Shown piece after piece: positions 50,922 through 59,477 of a stretch of DNA of 64,000 bases. The stretch comes from Hungatella effluvii (GTDB lineage: Bacteria > Bacillota > Clostridia > Lachnospirales > Lachnospiraceae): NCBI RefSeq assembly GCF_003201875.1, contig NZ_QJKD01000002.1, forward strand, positions 124,001 to 188,000, in the 5' to 3' direction. How positions within the stretch are numbered: the stretch's first letter is position 1; each line of letters opens with the position of its first letter. Under the pieces are notes generated by a model. The model was not told where the DNA came from. It ran no database searches and worked only from the letters and a program-made list of their open reading frames with translations. The position numbers were made by a program, and so were the translations under genes.

Positions 50922-51935
50922 TTGGTTAATATCATGCAGACGAAGCAGTTTGATATAAAGAAATGGGCGCAGAACAATGCGATCTATCTTGTCTTAATCG
51001 CAATTATTATATTGATAACAGTAAAGAATCCGGCATTTCTGTCCCTCCGTGTATTTCGAGATATTTTAATGCAGTCTTCAACGAGACTGATTATGGCAAT
51101 GGGGTGTATGTTTGTTATTCTGTCCGGTGGTGCGGATCTGTCCGGAGGCCGTATGCTCGGAGCGGCGGCTGTCCTGGCAGGGTCACTTGCACAGATGTCC
51201 ACTTACGCCAATAAGTTTTTCCCTAATCTGCAGGAACTTCCGATTATCGTTCCGATCATTGCCTGTCTTCTGATGGGGATGGCTATGGGGCTGTTAAACG
51301 GAATCGTAGTGGCGAAATTAAATGTTCCCGCTTTTATTGGCACGTTGGGCGTTCAGCTTATCATTTACGGTGGAATCTCTATTTACTATAACATGGAGCC
51401 CAACCGTTCCCAGCCATTAGGCGGTTTTTTAAAGACATACTCAAAGCTGGGTACCGGGTCATTTTTCGGAATACCATACATATTAATCATCGCGGTAGTT
51501 CTGATGATCGCCTGTCACATCGTACTGAATTATCACCGGTTTGGAAAGACGCTGTTTGCCGTTGGCGGCAATCAGGAGGCGGCCAGAGTTTCAGGAATCA
51601 ACGTCCAGAGAATTATTATGATCGTCTATATTATTGCCGGGGCATTTTATGGACTTACAGGAGCGCTGGAGGCGGCCAGAACCGGCGGTGCTACGAACAA
51701 TTATGGGCAGGGCTATGAACTGGATGCCATTGCTGCCTGTGTGGTTGGCGGCTGTTCCGTAGCCGGAGGTGTCGGCGCGGTTCCTGGTGTAGCGATTGGC
51801 GTTACGGTATTTACTGTAATTCAGTACGGAATGACCTTCGTAGGAATCAATCCATACTGGCAGAATGTTGTAAAAGGTGCAATCATCGTAATTGCAGTAG
51901 CTATTGACGTTCGTAAATATGCAAAGAAACGGTAA
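50922..51935 (+). CDS. Sugar ABC transporter permease (RbsC/MglC type)
   Basis: 337 residues with eight to ten membrane segments. Family blocks F-I-G-T-L-G, G-G-N-Q-E-A-A-R-V-S-G-I-N and G-Y-E-L-D-A-I-A-A are present. The TTG start at 50922 has aggag at six bases; ATG 50934 would be 18 bases away. It forms the membrane channel for the RbsB/RbsA proteins upstream. Confidence 0.93.
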   Translation: MVNIMQTKQFDIKKWAQNNAIYLVLIAIIILITVKNPAFLSLRVFRDILMQSSTRLIMAMGCMFVILSGGADLSGGRMLGAAAVLAGSLAQMSTYANKFFPNLQELPIIVPIIACLLMGMAMGLLNGIVVAKLNVPAFIGTLGVQLIIYGGISIYYNMEPNRSQPLGGFLKTYSKLGTGSFFGIPYILIIAVVLMIACHIVLNYHRFGKTLFAVGGNQEAARVSGINVQRIIMIVYIIAGAFYGLTGALEAARTGGATNNYGQGYELDAIAACVVGGCSVAGGVGAVPGVAIGVTVFTVIQYGMTFVGINPYWQNVVKGAIIVIAVAIDVRKYAKKR

Positions 51936-51961
51936 GCGTTTCTTCGCGGAAAGGATAACTT

Positions 51962-53452
51962 ATGATTCGATATACACAGGACAGAACGATCGTACTCGGT
52001 CTGGTTCCGGTCCGCAGGGATATGTTCCCGCCGGAACCGGCAATTGCTTTAAAGGACCGGGTGGTAAAGCGGTTTGAAGAGATGGCGGAAAGTAATGGAG
52101 ATATTCATCTGGTAACCATAGATGCGGTGGTCGACGGCGGCATGCTCTGGGATCTTCGCGATGTGGAAAAGGTCGTGGATTTATTCCGGGCGGAGAAAGT
52201 AGATGCGATCGTCTTCCCGCACTGTAATTTCGGACAGGAGGAGGTAGTCGCAAAGACTGCTGCGGAGATCGGAAAGCCGGTTCTCTTATGGGGGCCGAGA
52301 GATCCTTCTCCGGAGACGGATCAGTCCGGCAAGACCGGCCCGAGAGATTTCGACACACAGTGCGGAATGTTTGCAACCTCCAGAGCTCTCAAGCGTTACC
52401 ATGTTCCATTTACCTACATAGAAAACTGCTGGCTGGACAGCCAGGTGCTGGACCGTGGTTTTGAAGAATTCCTGCGGGTGGCTTCCGTTGTAAAGGCATT
52501 CCGTGGCATGCGTATCGGTCAGATCGGAGCGCGGCCGCGGCAGTTCTTATCTGTCAAGATCAATGAATCGGAGCTGCTTTCCAAATTCGGCATTGAAATT
52601 GTCCCGATCTGGCCGGAGGAGGTAAAACGTACTGTCGAGAAATTAAAGAGAAATATGCCTCTGTCACCGGAAGGCTGTGAGCTTCCCATGGGACAGCCGC
52701 CTCTTCCGCCCGGAGAAGGAATGTTATCAGATCCCAGGATCGCCGATATCGTGAAAGAGATCAAGGAAGCTGTGGACTGGTCTTCGATCGGCCACGAGGC
52801 AGTGGAAAAGATGGCATATTTAGAAGCTGCCATTATGGATCTTGCCTCAGTGAACCGATGTCAGGCGGTAGCGGTGGACTGTTGGGGCTTCTCCCAGGAT
52901 TCCTATGGAATCCCAAGCTGTTTTGTGCTGGCGGAGTTGTTTGACCGGGGATTGCCTGCGGCATGTGAGACAGATATTCATGCGGCAGTTGGCGCGGTTC
53001 TGCTGCAGGCAGCAGCCAGATATACCACTCCGGCGTTTATCGCTGATGTCACCATACGCCATCCGGAGGATGATAATGCGGAACTTCTATGGCACTGCGG
53101 GCCCTTTGCAAAGTCACTTGTGAGAAAGGGAACGGTTCCGGCTGTCAGAGAGTGTAAGGGAATGTATGAGATCGAAGGCGGACCGCTTACTGTGGTACGG
53201 TTCGACCAGGATGATGGAAACTACATGCTTCTGGCTGATGAAGGCGAAGGTACAGAAGGTCCAAAGACGACTGGAAATTACGTCTGGTTCAAAGTGAAGA
53301 ACTGGGTGAAATGGGAGAAAAAGCTGATGTATGGACCGTATATCCATCATGTAAGCGGAATTCACGGCAGCTTTGCAAAAGTACTAAAGGAAGCCTGTAA
53401 GTATTTAGGCCCGGTCGCACATGACAGCGTCGAGCCCGTGGAAGAGATGTAG
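51962..53452 (+). CDS. L-fucose/L-arabinose isomerase-like protein (first paralogue)
   Basis: 496 residues of the L-fucose-isomerase-like family. Shared blocks with the paralogue at 57269 are D-T-Q-C-G-M-F-A, C-E-T-D-I-H-A-A, E-L-L-W-H-C-G-P-F and G-P-Y-I-H-H. Candidate metal ligands are Asp in V-D-C-W, Asp in E-T-D and the final His pair. The enzyme would interconvert an aldose and ketose using a divalent metal, but such family members are mostly uncharacterised, and the substrate is unknown. It follows the ABC permease by 26 bases. Confidence 0.82.
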   Translation: MIRYTQDRTIVLGLVPVRRDMFPPEPAIALKDRVVKRFEEMAESNGDIHLVTIDAVVDGGMLWDLRDVEKVVDLFRAEKVDAIVFPHCNFGQEEVVAKTAAEIGKPVLLWGPRDPSPETDQSGKTGPRDFDTQCGMFATSRALKRYHVPFTYIENCWLDSQVLDRGFEEFLRVASVVKAFRGMRIGQIGARPRQFLSVKINESELLSKFGIEIVPIWPEEVKRTVEKLKRNMPLSPEGCELPMGQPPLPPGEGMLSDPRIADIVKEIKEAVDWSSIGHEAVEKMAYLEAAIMDLASVNRCQAVAVDCWGFSQDSYGIPSCFVLAELFDRGLPAACETDIHAAVGAVLLQAAARYTTPAFIADVTIRHPEDDNAELLWHCGPFAKSLVRKGTVPAVRECKGMYEIEGGPLTVVRFDQDDGNYMLLADEGEGTEGPKTTGNYVWFKVKNWVKWEKKLMYGPYIHHVSGIHGSFAKVLKEACKYLGPVAHDSVEPVEEM

Positions 53453-53464
53453 GAGGAAAATGGA

Positions 53465-54310
53465 ATGCCATACGTAAAAGTAAAAGAACTGCTGGCAATG
53501 GGAAAAAAGAACAATGCATGTGTACTCGCGTTTGACGCCGCGGATATCAATATGATTAAATCCGTGATTAAGGGTGCGGAGACAGCCGGAAGACCGGTGA
53601 TTGTCATGTTGTATCCCGGTATGAGAAATATCATGCCCTTTGGTGTGTTTGCGGAAGTGACCAGATATTACGCAGAACGTGCATCTGTCCCGGTAGGGCT
53701 GCATCTGGATCATTGCAGCGATTTTGACATGATTCTTGAGGCGATTCACGAGGGCTTCCCATCGGTGATGGCAGATGGCTCCGTACTTCCGTTTGAGGAG
53801 AATGCGGCGTTTACAAAAAAGGTGGTGGAAGTCGCCCGGAATTTCGATGTTGATGTGGAAGGTGAGCTGGGACATGTGGGAACGGCAGCCGATTCCGATG
53901 AATTCAGCCGGAAGGAGTTTTTTACCAGACCGGACGAGGTCAGGGAGTTTGTAGAGAAGACGGGAGTCACCTCTCTTGCCGTGTCTTTCGGCAGTGCGCA
54001 TGGATTATATAAGAGCACACCGAAACTGGATATCAATCATTTAAAGACCTTGAGCGCCGCTACGGATATTCCGCTGGTTCTTCATGGCGGTACCGGTATT
54101 CCGGATGACCAGCTGGCGCAGGCCTTTTCCAATGGAATCAACAAGATCAACATCGGAACGGAATTCTTCAATTTAAATACGAGGTTGAATCAGGAATTCT
54201 ATGCTCAGGACTTTTCAAAGGCGGATCCCTTTGGGTTCCCGGAGTATATCCAGCCAAGGCTGACCGAATATATTGCGGGCAGGCTGGAACTTTCGAAAAT
54301 CGTATTGTAA
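53465..54310 (+). CDS. Class II (zinc) aldolase, FbaA/GatY-like
   Basis: 281 residues. Zinc ligands lie in H-L-D-H-C, G-E-L-G-H-V-G and L-H-G-G-T-G, with phosphate binding in K-I-N-I-G-T-E. It cleaves a ketose 1-phosphate or 1,6-bisphosphate to DHAP and an aldehyde. Tagatose- or fructose-bisphosphate-type activity fits, as does an unusual sugar given the isomerases next door. It lies 12 bases after the isomerase stop with aggagga. Confidence 0.92.
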   Translation: MPYVKVKELLAMGKKNNACVLAFDAADINMIKSVIKGAETAGRPVIVMLYPGMRNIMPFGVFAEVTRYYAERASVPVGLHLDHCSDFDMILEAIHEGFPSVMADGSVLPFEENAAFTKKVVEVARNFDVDVEGELGHVGTAADSDEFSRKEFFTRPDEVREFVEKTGVTSLAVSFGSAHGLYKSTPKLDINHLKTLSAATDIPLVLHGGTGIPDDQLAQAFSNGINKINIGTEFFNLNTRLNQEFYAQDFSKADPFGFPEYIQPRLTEYIAGRLELSKIVL

Positions 54311-54322
54311 AAGGAGTCTGTC

Positions 54323-55309
54323 ATGGAGAAGGTTTATGATGTAATTGGGGTGGAAAATCCAATCATGGATTTTGCGGTGAGCATTGACCGGCTGCCAAAA
54401 ACGGATTCCATGAGTGTCATGCACGATTATTTATGGCAGTCCGGAGGAAACGCCTCTTCCGCCATTGCAGCGCTGGCCCGTCTGGGGGCGAAGTGCAGTA
54501 TGCTGGGAGTGGTGGGTACCGACGAATTCGGTACATTCTGCCGTGATGATATGGTCCGCCACGGTGTGGATGTCTCTCATTTGTATACACAGGAGGGAGG
54601 GACGACCTTTACCATCTGTCTGGCAGAGGAAGAGACAAAAGGCAGGAGTTTTCTGGGGAAAATGGGTGTAAACGGAACCCTGACCGACGTACAGGTGGAT
54701 GAGTCTTACATCGCAGGGGCAAGGTATATACACACCAGCATGATTGAATGCTCTGCAAAGAAAAGAGCTGTCGAGTTAGCAAGAAAGAACGGGGTTCTTG
54801 TATCGGTAGACGGAGGGGCGTATACGGCCGAAGCGGACTTCCTGGTGACAAACTCTGATATATTGATTATATCGGAGGAATTCTACGGCGCGCTGTTTGA
54901 CGATGGGAATTACGTGGAGAATTGCAGACGGATGGTTGAGAAAGGGCCGCAGATCGTCATAGTGACGCTGGGATCCAAAGGCTGCGCAGGGGCGGACCGG
55001 TCAGGGAATACATTCAGGCTCCCTCCGTTTTCAGGACACAAAATCGTCGATACGACAGGAGCCGGAGATGTATTTCACGGAGGCTTCCTATACGCACACA
55101 GTCAGGGCTGGGAGCTGGAATACTGCGCAAGATTTGCAAGCGCGGTATCCTACATTAACTGTACCAGTTTGGGCGGCAGGGTGGGAATTCCTGACCGTGC
55201 CATGGTGGAACAGTTTTTAAAAGACAACACGATCGACTACTCCGGTATTGAACCGAGAAAGGCATTCTACCGGAATGTGATGAAATTTAACAGGGAAAGA
55301 GATTTATGA
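54323..55309 (+). CDS. PfkB family carbohydrate kinase
   Basis: 328 residues of the ribokinase fold. The N-terminal sugar-binding G-G-N-A-S-S-A motif and the C-terminal D-T-T-G-A-G-D-V-F segment with catalytic Asp249 are clear. It phosphorylates the ketose made by the isomerase so that the aldolase can split it. It has an aaggag site and overlaps the broken VOC gene by four bases. Confidence 0.93.
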   Translation: MEKVYDVIGVENPIMDFAVSIDRLPKTDSMSVMHDYLWQSGGNASSAIAALARLGAKCSMLGVVGTDEFGTFCRDDMVRHGVDVSHLYTQEGGTTFTICLAEEETKGRSFLGKMGVNGTLTDVQVDESYIAGARYIHTSMIECSAKKRAVELARKNGVLVSVDGGAYTAEADFLVTNSDILIISEEFYGALFDDGNYVENCRRMVEKGPQIVIVTLGSKGCAGADRSGNTFRLPPFSGHKIVDTTGAGDVFHGGFLYAHSQGWELEYCARFASAVSYINCTSLGGRVGIPDRAMVEQFLKDNTIDYSGIEPRKAFYRNVMKFNRERDL

Positions 55310-55591
55310 AAACAGAAGAAGGAATCCGCAGCTCTCATGTGGGGATTAATGTCTGTGATCTGGATAGAAGCATCAGGTTTTATGAGTCTCTCCTTGGCTT
55401 TCAGCTGGTTAGCCGGATTGTTCTTGAGGATGGGCTCAGAATCGGATTTCTCGAGCTGCCGGAGGCTGCAGGCGGAAGGCATTATCTTTGAGACGGAGAA
55501 GCTGTTTAGGAAGGAATTCTGGGAACACGGTATGAAGTTTGCATTCTTCCGGGGACCGGATGGGGAACGCCTGGAGATTGCAGAATATTAG
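55306..55591 (+). pseudogene. VOC/glyoxalase-family gene, frameshifted and internally deleted
   Basis: The first frame (55306-55491) encodes a normal VOC start (H-V-G-I-N-V-C-D-L-D-R-S-I-R-F-Y-E) and then stops after about 61 residues. A second frame (+1) to 55591 encodes a normal VOC end (F-F-R-G-P-D-G-E-R-L-E-I). Joined, they give about 95 residues against about 125 for the family; the middle strands are absent. So a deletion of about 100 bases with a frameshift is inferred, near 55465-55480. It is probably a dead gene, or an assembly error, in an otherwise intact operon. Confidence 0.78.
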
Positions 55592-55604
55592 GAGGGGCTT
55601 CAAC

Positions 55605-56738
55605 ATGGACAGAAACTTGTATCAGAAACTATTGGTAAGCTTGAAAGCAGGGGAAAGGCGGATCTGTGCAGACGGGGCAGTGATTGCGGTCCGCAGCTGT
55701 TATGACCGGGAGGAAGGCTGTCTCGATCCGAGGACGGAGGCTGCTGCGACACTGACACGGGAAGATTTCGAGACGCGGGCTGGCGAGATTGACCCGGAGC
55801 TGTTAAGAAATCAGGACAAGCTGCTTGGAATGGATAATCCGGAGGGGCATACCCTGCTGGAACAGCTGCGATATCAGTTCGGCTGGAGGACTCTGGACCG
55901 GAGTTCCGGAGTCAGAACAAGATTTGTCTCTATGGATCAGGATGGATACAGAGGTGTGAGGTGGATCTATACACCGGAGGACGGTAAAGCAGAAAAGCCA
56001 TGTCTGATATTTATTCACGGAGGAGGCTTCTTCGGAGGCGATACACTGACCGTGGAGAATCAGTGTAAGCGTTTTGCCGAACTGGCAGATGCCGTTGTTA
56101 TCTCTGTAGACTATCCGCTGTCGCCGGAAGTAAAGTATCCGGTCGCATTTCACATGTGCTGTGAGACGGTCCGATGGGTATGGGAAAATGCAGGCATGCT
56201 CGGCGTAGACAGGACGAAGATCGGGATTTCCGGAGACAGCGCGGGCGGAACCATGGCTGTTGCGGTAACTCTTTGGGACAGACAGGAAGGGAATGGCTGT
56301 ATTTCCTATTCAGGCCTTATTTACCCGTCTGTCGTGTGGGACCCGGATATGAGTAATCCACACTATGTGTGGAAGAGAGAAATGTTTGACAATCCTGGTG
56401 GAAACCGGATTATTGAGGAACAGATCGAGACGACCGGAGCGATGAAAAGAGAAGTATGCGGCTGGTATTTTGAGGATAATGAAGATATCCACACTCCATA
56501 TATCAATCCGGTCGAGGGCGATTTTAAGGGATTCCCGAAGACGTTAATTATGACTGCGGAATATGATTACTTAAGACCGGAGTGCGAGCTGTTCACGAAG
56601 ATTCTGCAGGATGTGGGAGTGAGCGTACGCCATATCCGCTATGGAGGAATTGTTCATGGCACCTTTGACCGTCTGGGCTACGCCCCTCAGGTTGAAGATA
56701 TGCTGATGGAGATGGCGGCGGATTTCGCCTGCCTGTGA
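55605..56738 (+). CDS. Alpha/beta hydrolase, acetyl-esterase-like
   Basis: 377 residues. The catalytic landscape is H-G-G-G-F (oxyanion), G-D-S-A-G-G (nucleophile Ser), A-E-Y-D-Y-L-R (Asp) and I-V-H-G-T (His). It is of the hormone-sensitive-lipase class, with an N-terminal extension of about 120 residues. It likely removes acyl groups from an imported sugar or hydrolyses a lactone made by the reductase (inference). Start 55605 follows aggagggg at seven bases. Confidence 0.88.
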   Translation: MDRNLYQKLLVSLKAGERRICADGAVIAVRSCYDREEGCLDPRTEAAATLTREDFETRAGEIDPELLRNQDKLLGMDNPEGHTLLEQLRYQFGWRTLDRSSGVRTRFVSMDQDGYRGVRWIYTPEDGKAEKPCLIFIHGGGFFGGDTLTVENQCKRFAELADAVVISVDYPLSPEVKYPVAFHMCCETVRWVWENAGMLGVDRTKIGISGDSAGGTMAVAVTLWDRQEGNGCISYSGLIYPSVVWDPDMSNPHYVWKREMFDNPGGNRIIEEQIETTGAMKREVCGWYFEDNEDIHTPYINPVEGDFKGFPKTLIMTAEYDYLRPECELFTKILQDVGVSVRHIRYGGIVHGTFDRLGYAPQVEDMLMEMAADFACL

Positions 56739-56751
56739 AGGAGGGAATGTA

Positions 56752-57255
56752 ATGAAAGAGATTAAGGTACGGTGTCTGGGCGATGAGGCGTTTAGAAAAT
56801 ATGGTGTATATCAGAAACTGACAGCCGATGCGGAAATGAAGAACAGAGTGATTCCGTGCGGAGATTTTTATCCCGATTTACTGACACTGGATTTTGGAAA
56901 AACTACCCTGCCTACGGTTTCCTGCTGTCATGTCTATAAACAGGAGCGGATGGTCGTAGACTTTCTGGAATATCATAAATATACGTGCGAAGGCCTGGTT
57001 CCCCTTGACGATGATGTGATTATCTATGTGGGCGTACCGGAAATGGGAGAACTGAGGATTGAGAATCTGGAAGGATTTTATATTCCCAAACACACCTTTG
57101 TAAAACTGAATCCAATGATCGTCCATGGAGGACAGTATCCGGTGAATGAACCGGAAGCTCATTTAATCTGTATGCTTCCAGGAAGGACATTTCAAAACGA
57201 TATGGTGTACTTAAGGATTGAGGAAGAGGATAAAAAGGGTGTACTGATTATGTAG
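56752..57255 (+). CDS. DUF4867-like (cupin/ureidoglycolate-lyase-like) protein
   Basis: 167 residues. A beta-rich pattern (I-Y-V-G-V-P, F-Y-I-P-K-H-T-F-V-K-L-N-P-M-I-V-H-G) resembles the cupin-like ureidoglycolate lyase fold and the DUF4867 family that occurs in sugar operons. No reaction is known. Histidines at the I-V-H-G strand could bind a metal. It sits between the esterase and the second isomerase in the operon with aaggagggaa upstream, so a role in sugar isomerisation or lactone handling is plausible but not shown. Confidence 0.6.
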   Translation: MKEIKVRCLGDEAFRKYGVYQKLTADAEMKNRVIPCGDFYPDLLTLDFGKTTLPTVSCCHVYKQERMVVDFLEYHKYTCEGLVPLDDDVIIYVGVPEMGELRIENLEGFYIPKHTFVKLNPMIVHGGQYPVNEPEAHLICMLPGRTFQNDMVYLRIEEEDKKGVLIM

Positions 57256-57268
57256 GAGGGAAATGCTC

Positions 57269-58657
57269 ATGTATAAACAGAAGGTTATACTGGGGGTAGC
57301 TCCGGTTAAGAGAAGCTTTCTAAGCATGGAAGAAGCTGTTCGCCAAAAGAAGCGTTTTATGGCGGTGATCAGAAGAACACTGTCCGAATCAGTGGATATC
57401 ATTGATATTGATGATATCAGCGAGAACGGAATCTGCTGGAGGACGGAGGAGACACCCGCAATCGTGGAGAAATTTAAGACTGCCGGGATTGATGCGCTCT
57501 TCCTCCCGTTCTGTGATTTCGGAGAGGAACAGGTAGCGGCACAGATTGCTGCATCGTTTCATCTGCCAGTACTGATCTGGGGAGCCAGGGACGAGAGGCC
57601 GAATACGGACGTAAGCCGGGGACGGGATACCCAGTGCGGAATGTTCGCTGCGACTAAGGTGCTCAGGCGCCATGGTGTGAAGTACAGCTATATTTATAAC
57701 TGTGAGACGGAGAGCGATGCATTTGCACAGGGATATGACCGGTTTATCCGAACGGCGGCTGTGCTGAAGGCGCTTCGGAACCTGCGTCTGGCAAAAATAG
57801 GCGACCGCCCGGTTCCGTTTATGAGCGTCATGACAAATGAAGCCGATTTGATCCGCCGCATGGGGGTTACTGTGATCCCCATCTCCCCTGCTGAGGTAAG
57901 CAGACGGGCAAAGAAGATCGTGGAAAAGAAAACAGAGGATTTTCTTTCCTACTACAACGATCTGACTGCGCGTATGAACACGGATGCGATGAGAGAGGAA
58001 CTGGTGGAAATGGCAGCGGCCACGAAGCTGGCGCTTTCAGAGCTTATGCGGGAAAATGACTGTTCCGTGGGTGCGTTTGAATGCTGGTCCGCCTTTCCTT
58101 CCCTGATAGGTGTATGCCCGTGTGTGGCGCTGGGGGAGATGGCGGATGAAGGGTATCCTCTCGCATGTGAGGCGGATGTAAATGGAGCGATTACCCTTGC
58201 TATTCTGCGGGCATGCAGTCTGTATGAGAAGCCGCCGTTTCTGGCTGATCTGACAATCCGCAATCCGATTCATGACAATTCAGAACTGCTGTGGCACTGC
58301 GGCCCATTCCCCTATTCTTTAAAGGCGGAGGACAGCCCGGCCGCACTGGTGGACGGACAGGAGCGCTTTCGGATGAGGCCGGGTCATATGACTACATGCC
58401 GGTTCGACGACGCGGAGGGAAAGTACTATCTGTTTGCCGGGGAAGGCGATACGACGGAAGGGCCGGAGACCAACGGAACCTACGTCTATCTGGAAGTAGA
58501 CGACTGGAAACGGTGGGAAGAGAAGCTGATGTTTGGTCCATACATTCACCATCTCGGCTGTGCATACGGCTCTTATAAGCCGGTATTAAGAGAGGTGGCC
58601 AGATATCTCGATATCATATTCGATGATGCGGATGTCCGGGAAACTTACAGCCTGTAA
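57269..58657 (+). CDS. L-fucose/L-arabinose isomerase-like protein (second paralogue)
   Basis: 462 residues. It shares D-T-Q-C-G-M-F-A, L-L-W-H-C-G-P-F and G-P-Y-I-H-H with the first paralogue, but replaces D-C-W by E-C-W and E-T-D by E-A-D. It is about 34 residues shorter, lacking the loop around positions 225-245 of the first. Two diverged copies in one operon suggest sequential isomerisations or a hetero-oligomer. ATG 57269 is preferred (ggaggg at eight bases); ATG 57263 is closer than normal. Confidence 0.82.
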   Translation: MYKQKVILGVAPVKRSFLSMEEAVRQKKRFMAVIRRTLSESVDIIDIDDISENGICWRTEETPAIVEKFKTAGIDALFLPFCDFGEEQVAAQIAASFHLPVLIWGARDERPNTDVSRGRDTQCGMFAATKVLRRHGVKYSYIYNCETESDAFAQGYDRFIRTAAVLKALRNLRLAKIGDRPVPFMSVMTNEADLIRRMGVTVIPISPAEVSRRAKKIVEKKTEDFLSYYNDLTARMNTDAMREELVEMAAATKLALSELMRENDCSVGAFECWSAFPSLIGVCPCVALGEMADEGYPLACEADVNGAITLAILRACSLYEKPPFLADLTIRNPIHDNSELLWHCGPFPYSLKAEDSPAALVDGQERFRMRPGHMTTCRFDDAEGKYYLFAGEGDTTEGPETNGTYVYLEVDDWKRWEEKLMFGPYIHHLGCAYGSYKPVLREVARYLDIIFDDADVRETYSL

Positions 58658-58670
58658 AGGAGATGGAAAT

Positions 58671-58910
58671 ATGAAATTCGAGAATGTGAAGAATGTGGAA
58701 CGTCTGTTTCAGATAATACGGGATGAATGCAGCGGAACAGTGGAGCTCGTGTCCTCCGAGGGAGACCGCATCAATCTAAAGTCCAGGCTGTCCCAGTATA
58801 TTTCAATGGTACGGCTTCTGGATACGGAATTCGTAAAGGAACTGGAGCTGGTGGCTTCCGATCCGGCGGCTGTGGATCGGCTGCTGCGGTTTATGCGCGA
58901 TGGCGAGTGA
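58671..58910 (+). CDS. Small HPr-like protein
   Basis: 79 residues with a pattern (V-E-L-V-S-S-E-G-D-R-I-N-L-K-S-R-L-S-Q-Y, then L-E-L-V-A-S-D-P) recurring in short Lachnospiraceae proteins that resemble the HPr fold. No active-site His in the HPr position was recognised, so it is not a normal PTS phosphocarrier. An aaaggagat site precedes the ATG. It is the last gene of the cluster, followed by a strong terminator. Confidence 0.6.
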   Translation: MKFENVKNVERLFQIIRDECSGTVELVSSEGDRINLKSRLSQYISMVRLLDTEFVKELELVASDPAAVDRLLRFMRDGE

Positions 58911-58960
58911 GATGTTACGAGGAGGTAGCCGCACTCTGCGATATTACTGAGCGTGGATTG

Positions 58961-59025
58961 AAACAAAAACACAGAAAGGCCTAACTCTTTTTCAAAAAGG
59001 GTTGGGCCTTTCTGTGTTTTTGTTT
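58961..59025. terminator. Very long terminator hairpin ending the sugar cluster
   Basis: About 30 base pairs (58961-58992 with 58994-59025, a few G-T pairs) close on a minimal loop. The 3' arm ends TGTGTTTTTGTTT. The A-rich 5' arm makes it usable in both directions. Confidence 0.88.
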
Positions 59026-59056
59026 GCACTGTGACTCGTGCGCAGCGTTCCGGTGT

Positions 59057-59071
59057 GCAAGCCCGGCTTGC
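59057..59071. repeat. GCAAGCC-C-GGCTTGC palindrome upstream of kdp
   Basis: A 15-base palindrome in the 160-base gap before the kdp genes. TCTGTA-TTT-ACAGA follows at about 59079. The rest of the gap shows no gene. Confidence 0.4.
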
Positions 59072-59153
59072 CGGCTACTCTGTATTTACAGAATATTTAT
59101 AGCAATCACTGGAATCGCCTTGGAATGTTTATACGGAGTGATGATAGAATAAG

Positions 59154-59173
59154 AATCTGTTACAGAACAGATT
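59154..59173 (+). promoter_or_regulatory. Leader hairpin abutting the first kdp ribosome site
   Basis: AATCTGTT (59154-59161) pairs perfectly with AACAGATT (59166-59173) around ACAG, three bases before AGGAGG. A poor promoter (TTGGAA 59120, TAGAAT 59145, 19-base spacing) precedes it, consistent with activation by a KdpE-type regulator. The dyad could be its binding site or affect translation. Confidence 0.45.
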
Positions 59174-59188
59174 AAGGAGGTAAAGGGC

Positions 59189-59293
59189 ATGATGGACATT
59201 TGCATGATAGGAACTATTTTAGTCAGTTGTATTCTCATGAAATTGTTCGTAAACTGGTGCGATTCCCAGGTGGATCCGAAGACAAAGAAATAA
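59189..59293 (+). CDS. Small hydrophobic peptide at start of kdp operon (KdpZ-like)
   Basis: 34 residues: one membrane helix (about 5-22, I-G-T-I-L-V-S-C-I-L-M), then a short charged tail (D-S-Q-V-D-P-K-T-K-K). It has a strong aaggagg ribosome site. In Clostridium acetobutylicum, as I recall, the kdp operon also begins with two small hydrophobic peptides (kdpZ, kdpY). This would be the first; the second here is the KdpF-like peptide. Its role is unknown. It is too short for normal gene callers. Confidence 0.65.
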   Translation: MMDICMIGTILVSCILMKLFVNWCDSQVDPKTKK

Positions 59294-59370
59294 GACGTGT
59301 AAGCGAATAAAAGGGAATGCAGCACGAAAGATTTACGAAGAGACAATTCGGCAGACAAGGAGTGAGCGGT

Positions 59371-59448
59371 ATGGTGATTTTAGGCGTTATCATTCCGGGA
59401 TTGGCGGCATATCTAGTGTATGCCCTGGTTAATCCTGAGAGACTGTAG
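59371..59448 (+). CDS. kdpF: KdpF-like small subunit of K+-transporting ATPase
   Basis: 25 residues: a single membrane helix and the typical end A-L-V-N-P-E-R-L, as in KdpF (L-x-x-P-E-x-F/L). KdpF stabilises the KdpABC complex in the membrane. The ATG follows aaggagtg and kdpA follows 29 bases after the stop. The 77 bases before it hold nothing else recognised. Confidence 0.85.
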   Translation: MVILGVIIPGLAAYLVYALVNPERL

Positions 59449-59477
59449 GGCAGAAGATATGAGGAGGAATAACTGAA

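Noticed and set aside
53405..54001. Antisense frame opposite the class II aldolase
   Set aside because: The aldolase motifs on the plus strand are unambiguous. The shadow has no recognisable features.
59026..59188. Possible c-di-AMP (ydaO) riboswitch before kdp
   Set aside because: Such switches often precede potassium genes, but the region is short and lacks the conserved purine-rich blocks of that class.
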